Shown here: piece by piece, positions 12,401-24,400 of the stretch
How positions within the stretch are numbered: position 1 is the first letter of the stretch
Layout of the letters: every line of letters begins with the position of its first letter
NCBI GenBank assembly: GCA_934045075.1
Contig: OW203744.1
Span: 6,883,795 to 6,947,794, forward strand
Reading direction: 5' to 3'
Source: Yponomeuta sedellus
Lineage: Eukaryota > Arthropoda > Insecta > Lepidoptera > Yponomeutidae
Length of the DNA: 64,000 nucleotides
The notes under the pieces: generated by a model
The model's database searches: none
Told to the model about the DNA's origin: nothing
The model's input: the letters and a program-made list of their open reading frames with translations, nothing else
Made by a program: the position numbers and the translations under genes

Positions 12401-15400
12401 TCAAATCATCCAATCATGGGGTGAGAAATATAAATCCTTTTATTGCAATTACTGTATACAAACAAAATTGAATCATTTTACATAATTATCATTTGTTACA
12501 CGGTGTAGCGACCGATGATATTAATGTGGATTACACTTTTATTTTCTTGATTATAAGTTATAATGTAGCGACGATCTTACGTCGTCAGAGTCGACAGAAT
12601 TAGGGTATCAATTATTTTAAATGCAGAAATAGCATGAACTCTTAGTCTGGAATGATTGTTTAATCTTTCATGAATGTAACAATGCAGTTGCAAAGTCTTA
12701 CATGTATAATATGCTGATTGTTGATGTAAAATTAGGTAATGAGATTAAACTTAGTAGTAGGGACTTGGGAACAGTAAACAATGAAGGAGTTTATTAAGAT
12801 AAAAGTGTCAATGCAAAATAAAATAGTTGCAAAAATATCACACTTAATAGTAAAAAAAACATGCACAGCACGATATCCAATAAATTTTCGTCAAGAACAC
12901 AGAACACATAAAATAATAATAATTTAAGAAAATAAAAATCCCTGACTGATCAAGCCACTCCGGAAAATATCTGAACCAAAGGATCACAACACCCTGGCAG
13001 CATTATCACGCTGCACTGCCAAAGAGACCCTCTGTCTGAGATACGCACCAGAGCGGCAGTCAAGCCCACGCTCCTTCAAGCGGCGACCCAGTTCCCCAAC
13101 AAGGATCTTGGTCCGAGTCCTCTAAACTCCCATTGTCTCTAACGCAAATAGAACAAAAGTATAATTATTCATAGGGGCACCATATTTTTGTTACTAGAGC
13201 GTAGCTGGGTGTTTCTTCAAGTTTACATTTATTTTGCACTTTTTTCTGTAATTTTATAATTTTGTCTAATTTAAAAGTAAGATTAGTCGGATAGGAATCT
13301 ACATTTGAGGCAGTGAGGATATGTGTGTGTGTACTAGGGCATTGAAGATTGCGCAGTACAAATTGAGAAAAATAGCATCGAAGAAATCTTTTGGGGATGG
13401 TAATGACATTATGTTACTGGTAATGAAATTTGTGTTGCTGGTAATGATTTTATGTTTCTGGGAATGACGATAAAAAAGAAAAGCATTTAAGAAATCTTTG
13501 TTTTTATTTTAGTACCAAAATATATTAAAGTATTAAATCAACATAGTATTACCTAATCAGTTTTCAGTAACCACCCAAAGTAAAATAGGCAAAAAAATTT
13601 TTTTGTATTACGCTTAATTGAAAAATTTTTGTAAAATCAACACAAACATTTTGTTAACATCACTATTGATTCATTATTTCAGTCTCTTATTTTCTCTTCT
13701 TTCAACGCTAATCCTTAACTTTTAAGCTTAAATTTCTTAACTAAACTCTCTTTTTATATTTGGCTGATTTACTATATCTTTGATTTAATCACTCTACTTC
13801 TATTCATTTTCAAGTCATCTTATTCAACCGATGCCCGATACACCCTTGATTGTTGTTTTCATGAATCATTCTTGTTTTTATTCTCTAAATCTTAGTCTTC
13901 TTCTTAATTAGCTGATTTGCATCTTTCATTGTTGTTTGGAATCATTCTAGTTTTTATTTATTCTTTAATCTTCTTCTTATTTAGCTGATTGACATCCTTG
14001 ATTGTCATATCAGATAAAATGTGTATTCTTTTTCTAGGTGGTATTCTTTTTCCTTTACTCGATTCAACGATACTTTTGGAGCACGATGGCTGCTGGTTTT
14101 CTGCGTTTGCATGTCTATGCAAATTTTTTTCCAAGAGTTTACGGCTATCAGTTGTAGTTTGTGTTATAGTTTTTGGTGCACACGGTTTGGTTAGTGACAA
14201 AGGAACGACAACATCATAATCTTCAATATGATTTGGATCTGGAACTATTTTCTTATTTTGTATAAATCCTAAATGTTTGTTGTGGTGACAAATCTCGCCA
14301 GCATCGCACAAAAAACAACTGATAGACCGCATCGTTGTAAATCTTTGAAATTTGTCCCATATAACTTGTTGTACAGAAAAAGTTCCTTTAAATGGTTTTA
14401 AATCTTTCGGTATTTTCTTTTCTCTTTCTATCACGTCTGCCTCTTCAACTGCTTTTATAACTATGTTTTCTATGCGATCGTTCGTAGCATTGCAAAATTG
14501 GCTAAAACTTCCAACATCTTCACCAAAACGACCCATCTGGTCGGCTGTTCTTTTCAAAACTGCGCCAACTCCATCTGGGGCACCCTTGCCGTGCCCAGAT
14601 TCCGAGTAGTTCCATGAAACCCTTTTTATTTGTGGAAAATCTTGTGATATCTGAGAAATTACATAAAAAATGTATTCATTCCTGTACTGAGAGGATGGTG
14701 AGTCAGACAGAAAGTGTATAGTTTCAATGAAAGGGTTTCGTTTGTATGCTTCTTGCAGTAACGGTATCAAATGCTCCCATATTGCTGGTACATCGTGGCG
14801 CGTACATTCACTTATAGTAAAAACACACGTCGCTTTTACGGTTGCTGTAGAGAAATCATGGGTATAAATCACAGCTGTATGCAAGGACAATGACTGCCAC
14901 TGCCAGCAAAGTGAAAGCTTTGAACTTCTTCGCCGTACTTAAGCGCATAATTCTCTGAGAAGTCCACGTGTCATTGCTTCATCAAATCGCAATAAATTTT
15001 CTCTCATATTTTTCATCACCGTATACTGCTTTAAAATCTTATAAGAGTGCAAAAAGAATTTCGACAATGCTGTGTCTAACTTTTGAATCAACTTTAAAGT
15101 TTCTTCTCGATTCATCCGTAGAACAAAGTCCGATGTGAAGGATTGCTATTTTTTAGTACAGAGGACCAAAGCTATAAAGTCATGTAACTCCAGAACTATA
15201 AGATTTGAGATTTTGATTTTTTGATATGTTTTCTTAAAACCCAAGCTTAATTAAATACCGTTATGCATATTTCACTAATTATTTTGATTACTGATTTAGG
15301 GAGTCTGAAATTGACATAGGACGTTTTACAGTGAAACAACAGGTGTCCGTTGTGAACATAGTGCGTTTTACGGCGGAGGAGCAGGAGTCCTTAGTCAACA

Positions 15401-18400
15401 TAGTACGTTGTTTTGCGGAAAGTTTAAAATAAATGACGTCTCATATTAATACAGTTTGTTTTTCATTCAAAATTGTTCTTCTCTTTCCAGTCCCATTTTC
15501 AGAGTTACCAACTCAGATGTTCGACAAGTAATACAAAAAAGTTTATTGTTATTACAAATCGTTTATTAAAATTCTCAACATAGGTAACAAAGCTTTAGAG
15601 CTGGTGTTTCTTTATCACAGCACTTTTTGGCACATACTTGGAAATAGGTACAGTTTTTTGGCACTGACTTAGAAAGAGTATGCAGCTTATTTATTAAATA
15701 CTACTAGGTAGGAACATAATTAAAGTAGTTTAAACACCATTAATTAGTAGGTTTTTATACTAATGATTAACAATCAGTCTCTATTATTTATCAGTCTTTT
15801 ACATAGCTAACAACAATAAAACAGTAGGTATCTAAGGTATGGCATATGGCACTTATTTGTTATAATTATTGTTAGGTATAGGTACTCGTAGCAAGGTTAG
15901 TTAGTTGAGTAGGTAAGAAAGATGAACTTTTATCAACAGGAGTAGCAAAAACGGATACAAGTCTGAGATTACTCCAACAGCTCCTCATCAGATTCTTCTT
16001 CTGTATCATTCACAGTGATGTGATGTGGTAAAGAGTTAAAAAATGAATGATACTCAGTAGGAATAACCTCAGATCGGCACATATCAACAAGATCTTTATA
16101 TTTAGTGACGGGCAATTTTATAGGTCCGGAATAGGCAGGTTTCAGTTCAGTTTGTACAGAGTTTCTTGTGTTACCGCGGATAACCAAAATGTCATAGTTA
16201 GATTCAGTCAGATCATATTTGAAAAACAATTTGTTAGGGTCACTACCATCTGCATGAACTTCACGAATGTTACTCCAGTAGATCTTCTTTCCCTTAATGT
16301 CTTTCATCCAAACCTTGTTATTAACAAGGCATTTAAAGTCAAAGACGTCATTCTGAGTCACGTTGCGAACCACATACGGCTCTCCTTCACTTTTAGCCCA
16401 TCTCACTAACAAACGCCATTCATCTGGACTGTAAATAGTTTTGGGTTGGGATGCTCTCTCGATCACGGAGTGGACACTGTCCCCTTCATTCTGTGTGTGT
16501 CCCTTCTGTAGAAATCGGTGTGTTATGCGTATCTTGAACTTTTTTGCGGCGTAAACATATAGCGAAAACACAAAGCGGTTCCGATTTTGGCCAGCACAAT
16601 TGTCAGACCAAAATCGGATCTCTTTAGCACCTTGCTCAACGTTAGCCTCTATAAACTTTAGGAGGCAACTGGAAACTTCATTAGCTCCACGTTTGGCTAC
16701 TGTCTCGTCCCACATAAAGCAAACCGCCTTCTTTTTTCCCATGTCGAAAACCGTGAAATTTAAACAAGATAGTTTCCTTTTGTAATAAAACGTGCTTATA
16801 TTTCCGTGAGGGCAAGTCAAAACCTTCTCAAAATCAAACACAGCAGCAATGATGCTTCCATTTGATTCTTCAGCGTCTTTCTTGTCCTTGCTCTTCAAGT
16901 CTCTTGCTACCGTTTTGTTGGACTGATGCTGCAGATAAGCTTCTTTTTCTTGGTCCGTTGGATTTTTTTTCATGCGAAACACGTGACATTCGTCGCATTG
17001 ATCTTTTTTGGGAATATGAAAACCAATGTTGAAATTCGAATTGACGATGTCTCGATACTGGCGCTCTTTTGTAGCCTTGGTGCTGTATTTTTCTAGATCA
17101 AACCAATCTTGGTACATTTTGAACATTTTTCCAATAGTTAAGTCTCCTGGTAGGTATAGCTTTTTGCTATTCTTGCGAATATAGTGTGATTCGACAGGAT
17201 CGAATGCCTGGACATGGTCACAAACGCTTCGTTTCATGTCGTCATTCATTACGACTTTGTGATTATCGTGCCGGCCCCGTCTGTCCTCTTCGACAATGGC
17301 ACTGCCATCGTACTTCTTCCATGCTGTTTTTAGGATACGGGTTGAAACTGCAAAAGTATTTACAAACATAGTTTGGCAAACTTCAACTCTTTCGCAGTGG
17401 GATTCGCTCGAGCCTGTAATCAGCGGCAAATTGTATTTGAATGTGTATTTCCTGTTGTTTGGAGTATCCTGATTGAGACATCTTTTCTTTTTAATTTTAA
17501 TAGAATATTTCACTATGAAATTCCATTGCAAGGCGCGATCCCCCAGTTGCCAAAATTTGGCAAAACAGGCCAATCTTTGTTCTTGGGATATCTTTTCACA
17601 GCATTTGTTACGGCATTTGCATGATGGTCCCATCGTTTTCTCATCCATGGCTTTGCCCTTTTTGGTAACGTACTTTTTACCCAAATTCTTAAGGCATTTA
17701 CGTTTAACATCTGTCCATTCGTTTGGGCGCCTTTGTCGTTTCCTTGTGGTTTTAGGTGTATTTTTGCAGTCACTTGAATGCGATACAGCAGGTGAATTGG
17801 CGGAGCTAAGCAACGCAGAAGAAATTGTAGAGAAACTGTCTTCATGCTCCGAGCAAAAGTTACTGTCGCAGATGGAATGAGAATTTATAGGTGATGGCAT
17901 AGGTGTTGGTATTGATAATTCCATATTAACTGGGGTCGTCCTGTGAGACTTTTCTAACTCTTCAATTTGAATCAGTGGTGAATTTTCGTAGCTAGAAGGT
18001 ACTTCAAAAGAAAACGGCGTAGGTTGATTGCTGTCAATATCCTGGTGCGGTTGAGTAGAGCTGATATACAGAGGCTGGCTGGTTGAGTGGGTTGGGTTTG
18101 TATATTTGCTGGGGACAGTTTCCCTACCCCCATCATCGTCACATTGTAAATCTTCCTCCTCTAATATGTCACTAAGTTGTTGGCTTATTTCTTCTGCCCC
18201 AGGTGGTAAGGGCGATAACGTGCCGTGTTCTTCGACAATCACGTCAACTGCAAAGAAAAAATAACATAATTATGTATTTTTTTTATAGTAAATTAAAATA
18301 AAGTAGCTTATTAATCTACTGTAATAAAACAACTTGGATTTTTTTCATGATAAACTGGTCTTTCAATGCGAATAATGGCCTAAGAGAAATGACGATCCCA

Positions 18401-21400
18401 TTAACAACGTTCTATCTTAAGATAGAACGCACAAATCGATATACAGATTCCGTACAAAAACGTCCTATATAAACACGTAACCCCTAAAAGCAACAACAAG
18501 TGCGTACAATAACGTCTCAGGATTTCTTAGGATATACATTTGTAAACTGATTAAATTATCAATTATTACATTAAAAAGATTCCACTGCGAATCAAAAAAG
18601 TCGTTTATATCGTATTTTAAAGCTGTAATTCATCATCAAAGTAGTCCGACAAATAACGTCGTATTTTTACATCGATTGCTCACAACGACTTTTTATGTTT
18701 ATAAGGGAATATGTGGTGAAATCGGATTAATTAAGAGATTAATAGTATGTAAAATGATGTAAAATAGTTGAAATTAGTCTACTTACCGGCGTTTACACCC
18801 TCATTGTTGTCAACAACTTGAACATTTGAAAATGAGTAATACTGGTCAGACACTTTTCCGTCTTCTTTTATCATATTTAATATTTTCTGTGACCGAGACA
18901 TCTTCAACAAAACTATTTTAAAGCCAAAACCATAATAGTTACCACAATTATCGTCTTTAAATTAAAAAAAGCAAAGAGCATCACCAAAATCGTCCTCTTT
19001 CTAACGAACAGCGACCGGACTGACGATCGGACGCGGCGCGCGTGTCGCCCCCGCACCCCGCGCGGCGCACCATGTGATCTTCGGCCATTGTTGTGCGGAA
19101 TGAAAGTCAGAACGAACATTATTCGATTTATTATCTCCGAAACTAAACAAGATGCAAAAAAATTAAAAACACACGTTTGTAGATCTTTGAATCCCTGATA
19201 AGATTAGCTGTTCAGCTCATTTTGGTTATATATTTACAACGGACTTTGTTCTACGGATGAGTCGTTCTGTTTCTTTCTCCTTGGATGTCATCCGCTGTTT
19301 TTTCACTTGTTTGTAGTAATTTTTTTTTCCTTAATATTTTGTGTATTATTGTCTGCTATGTGTATTTCTAATTATAAGCTAAATCTAAAAACTAACAAAA
19401 CAAACCTAAATATATGTGCAAATTAATTAATTTTAAACACTACCTAAAAGCCAATTACTGCGCCCAGATCATCGCCGCCTCTGGGGAGGGTCCCCAGTAT
19501 GCTGGCTGCATTACCTCGTTGGATGGCAAGACTTATCCTCTGCCAGAGGTAAGAGCCAGCTCTGGAGTCTCTGGTCGTGTTGTTGAGGCGCGACGCAAGT
19601 TCTTTAAAGAACAGTCGCGCCTCAAGCCCCCACGGTCCGAGTGTCTCGACACCAAACGGCACGAATAAGTGACTCAGTGCCAGAGTCCCGTATTTGAGCC
19701 ACTTGATGCCTTCAGCACTTGATGCCGCAGCGCTGGCTTTTATGGAAGTGGCCCGGACGTGGGACGGGGCCAAAGTGTCCGCGCATGTTGCGTCCCAAAC
19801 CAGGGTCCTCCCATTTTTTCATGGGATCATCGACATCCCATCCGGCCTCCTACTATCGTTCCGGACCACACCGTTTGGCTCTAGAATGGCCGGGACGTTA
19901 ATTGTGGCTAGAGCCCTTCGGATGATGTCGTTGATCAACGCATGACGAGGAAGTCTGCCAGCACTGCGTTGGCATGACAGGCCGTGTCAGCCCAGACAGT
20001 CAACTTTTTCTCCGCAGAAGCAGCGATGTGGCGCAGTCAGTTTTGTGCCAAGTCGCAGACCCACAGCTATCGTCAAACTCGTATCATCTAGCATTGTTCC
20101 AATGCTAGGCGATGGCAATGCATGCAGCCAAAGTCCGGATTCCGGCTCACTCACTGCTACGAGGCGAGCGCGCTCTGCAGGGCTTTCTGCGTTATCCAGT
20201 AGTTTGTTTTTAACCACTTTGCAGAGCGGCTCGTCCCACAGCCTTTGTGAGTGGAGCACGGTCGCTAGATCTTCCCCCGGACAGGCCTGAACCCAGGCAG
20301 GATGTTAACGAAGAGATCTCGCACGACATGAGCCGAGGATAGGAATGCCGGGAGGGCTACACTGGAATTTTTTCTAATGCCGAGTCCGCCATGACGCATC
20401 GGGCAGGCAACGACGCCTGATCCCAGTTCTTTTCGTCTAGCTGACAATTAAAAATTTCTGTGAGGGTCTGTTTTAGAATTTGGTCAAGTGGTTCCAAAAG
20501 GTTTTTGTATTTCCAAAAGGGGTAACAGCGTAATATATAAGTAAATTTAGGGACGAAAAGGCAGAATCGCACTATACATAGAGCCAAGTGTGCGTTTATT
20601 TCTTTAAGTCGAAAGGAGGATGATTCAAATTGTCTGATGAGGCCTTCAATGTAATCAGGCATCGCTTCTTCTAGAATCGGGGCACCAAGAAGGTGAAGCG
20701 ACTCTTTATTGAGAATTTTTATATTTGGGGCCGTACTGTTGAAATCTGTTGAGATTTGTTTTCCTGTATTTAAGTCTATTGAGTCGGGGATATAGAGTTC
20801 GCATTTAGAGAAATTAAGTTCTAGGCCTATTTTCTGAAGATTTTCCGAAAGGTATTTTAAATCCGAAAGAACTGTATCTGCTTCACCTCCAATGGTTCCG
20901 TCGTCTAAGTACCAAACGTTGAATTTAGAATTTAACTTGCTTATTGTCGGATGTATTGCCAAACTAAAAATTGCTGGTCCGAGGGGGTCTCCCTGCTGGC
21001 AGCCAACTGCCGAGTGGAGCAGATTGCCTTTAAAAATCAAATTGGTCGGATTTCTGTAGCATTGCCACAAGTATTTATATATGTCTGGTATATTTTGTTC
21101 AGCAAGGCGCCTCTATCTACCGAATTAAAGGCGTTCTTAACATCGACTTTCAGCATCACCTCTTTACCACAGCCCCGAAGGTACGCGCGGGCTGCATGTA
21201 CAGCAGCCTCGCAGCCGCCTTTGCTGCCAAAACCAAGCTGTGTTGGGTGGAAAATGTTGGTGACACTTGGCAGAATATACCTGCAGCACAACTTCGAGGC
21301 TATTCGTCTTAGTGTATTACCTACTGCGATTGGTCTTATTCCACCGTCTTTTTTCCTAAGGGCAACAAGGTTGTTACCGTACATAATATCCGTTATCCGT

Positions 21401-24400
21401 CCGTCCTCCCTCGCGTATCCCGACAGCATGAGGTTGACTAACCGCGTCAGGTCGTCCAAGAGGTCTCGGCCAGCAGCGCCAGTGACGCCGCATATTAGAT
21501 ATTTAAGATGTTGCGGCGTCAGACCGTCGACTCCACCGGCGGATCCGTTCTTAAAGGACCTGACCGCCTGCAGTACATCGTCAGCTGTTACGGCAAGCGC
21601 GGGGTCTGACAAGGACGGTGGATCTGGAAATTGGCAAAGAGGTATCTGATATTTTTGATTTCAGTAGTTTTTTTGGTGTTGTCTGGTTTCTTAAATTCAC
21701 GTAAAACTTTTATAGCTCTGGGCTTCTTCGATAGCAAGCTGTCATTTTCTTTAGGTGTCTTATTCATATTTTCTACACTTTGTCGACGTCTATGTTCTCG
21801 CATTCGATACAAGGCATATTTGCGTTTCAATGTCTTAATAATTTCTCTCAAATATCCCTGTTTTTTCTGCTCCTTGTAACGTACTCATCTTAAAATCAAT
21901 GAAACTTCTTTAGCTGTGTAAACCCGATCGCCAACCCCTTTCAATGGATCTCTTGAATTTTCTTTAATTATGACTTCTTGGTTTTCTTGTATCTCAATTT
22001 GTTCTGGTTCTGGTAATTTCTGTCTTTCTTCTTTCTTGCTTTGCCTGTAACGTCTTGAATTTTCTTTCCATTTCGTTCTTTGTAGTTTCTGTTTATTCTT
22101 ATTCTTTTCTGCAATTGAAGTAATTTTCTTTTCTGCTTTTCTTTCCAAATAGCGTGCTCTTTGTTTTTCTTTTTCAATAGCATATAATCTAGGATCATTT
22201 TTGATTTCGGCGTAACGACGTCTTCTGCACAGCCTCTGCTGAGCAAGGCGCTATTCTTTTCCTTTCTTCGTTTTCGCTATAAATCTGTGAATAAAATAAC
22301 CCACTTTCTAGTGCTATTATGATAACCAATGCTAATGACTTCAAGGCGAATTATGATAACGGATACGTAAAAAATTCAGTCGAACAAAGAACCAACCAAT
22401 CTTCTTATTTTTGAAGTCGGTGTAAACATAAATTCAACTCATTTGTCATTAATTCGTCATCACCCACAACATGAAATATCCCGGCAATGACGTTACTGGT
22501 AATTACGATTTCAATTGAAACATGTTTAAAATGTTCATGAGGAATATTATGTTCAGTGAAAGATTTTTTAGGTTTAATAGTATGTGTAAAACACTGAAAT
22601 ATTGAAAATACATACATAACTCACCGAGTAATCCTAAATTCCGGTAATGATGCTTTTCTTGACGAAGGCTGCGTAGAAACACTTTTTCCAATTTGATTCA
22701 CAAAATACATGCACACGCCGGACAAGTACTCAAGTTCGGCTAACTACCGAAAGGGGGTGCGCGGGTCGCCGCGCAGGATTGCAGGTTATAGCAAGTGTCA
22801 CTTTATAAACTTTTTTTGTCCTGTTACGTGTAATGACAAATGCCAAACGTTTTTAGACTAAAATAATATATTCAGTTTTTTAAATATGCACTTATTTATG
22901 CATAAAATAAGAACATATATTACTGTTATTTATAACACTTACGTACATTGAATTGTTTATTCAGGAACCATTGGTGTGGCGTATATACGGCACTGCCGGC
23001 GTGTAAATAGCCTTCACCAATTACTAATTTGCGGAAAAAAATATTTTTGGAAAGGAAGCGAATCAAACAATATGGCTGCCTACCTTCCTAAATACAAGAT
23101 TTGAACAGACTTATGAAATTGCCGAAATTTAGCGGAGGAGCGGGTTCTTTTGCGATTACTTCCACAATAAACATCAAAGATGAAATGGCTCACCTAGTCG
23201 ACGGGATGCGAGTTCGTTCCGACGGGAAACCGGGGCGACAGCGAGCCACGCGGCGGCAAAGCCGGCCAGCGTATAAATCCAGGAAAATACGGCACAAACA
23301 CAGTTCCTTGTTAGGTTTAAAGTTAGCGGTGATCACCAGAAACACAACACATAAAGAAGGTTCGGCTTTCCAAGGGTTTTTCTTAATTTTTCACGATTAA
23401 ATAGCGGAGCGGCGTGAGGAAGGGTGAAGCGGAAAAAACAGAAGAAGGTGCGGGGGCCGGGGGGTAATGCAAAACAGCAACATTTGAATTTTCAAAACAC
23501 GTAGTGCCATCTCTTGGCTTCTTATGGAACTCTCGCGTGTTTAGGCGGCACAAATCAAACCTTCATGTTAAATTACAGAAATAAAAGCGGCTGAACCAAC
23601 CATTATTCAATTATTTTTGATAAACTAAGAATGTGCGTGGTTTGAACGCTGTGGGCGATGATGTTTGGTAAATATTTTATAAAATAGAATCAGAATTAAA
23701 CTACTTATGTTCACAAAATAGATTTGTTTTTTTTTTAAATTATAATAGGAAGTTAAGTTGTGCCTTTTTTCTAAAAAAATGACACCCTAATTTTTTATTA
23801 GACTTGAACATAGTTTTTCGCTCATTTGAAGAAACACCCAGCTGCCGATTCCGCAGCGGCACCGGGAATAAGAGTAGTAGCGGACAAATGCGAGGGAGCA
23901 AATGTACAGGCGCAAGTTGCGTCCCTTTCAACAACGCCTTTTCTCCCAGGGCACAAGAGTAAGACCGTCCGGGCGCTTCCCTTCTTTGCGGAGCCCTTCA
24001 GATGATGTCGTTCAACGAATGGTGTCTTGACAATCTACCCGCACTCCTGACACAATGCATCCCGTGACGTCCCAACTCATCAAATTCGCTCGGGAATTAA
24101 TAGCATTTCGGACATCGACCTTAACAATCACATCATCCGCGCCACCCCTAGTCCAGGCATACAAACGAGTGGCATGAATCGCCACCTAAACGAACGCCGA
24201 AACCCAGCTGCCGCGGTTGCAAAACAGTAGATAAATCGTCCTTTACGGCACGGCAACAAAGCTTTGTCAACAAACGGCGAATCACGCCACCAACTGCAAT
24301 GGGCCGAATTCCTCCATCCTTCTTTAAGGCACAAAGTGAGGCGCCGTACAGAAAGGGACGCATTTCCCGGTTCACCATGCCCTTTAAGATTAATGTTTGC

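Larger units (their letters stand above)
15108..19264 (-). mobile_element. Complete DNA transposon carrying an intact DUF7869 gene
   Basis: Terminal inverted repeats of 25 bp lie at 15108-15132 and 19240-19264 (24 of 25 match; outer end CGAYTCATCCGTAGAACAAA). The same 4 bp, TTCT, flank both ends (15104-15107 and 19265-19268). The element is 4157 bp and holds one two-exon gene on the minus strand. It lies inside a family B coding frame: the sequence left of it (GAA ACT TTA AAG on minus) and right of it (...GAG AAA GAA ACA GAA) join in frame once the element and one TTCT are removed. A 4-bp duplication would fit Sola-type transposons, but that assignment is a guess. Confidence 0.85.

Noticed and set aside
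16047..17880. Several + strand frames over the DUF7869 exon
   Set aside because: Shadow frames of the long minus-strand gene, without codon or homology support.
15100..19270. The inverted 21-mer as a shared coding motif (RxIRRTKS) of two genes
   Set aside because: The frame reading through it is explained by the flanking gene; TTCT duplications and frame restoration show it is a terminal repeat.
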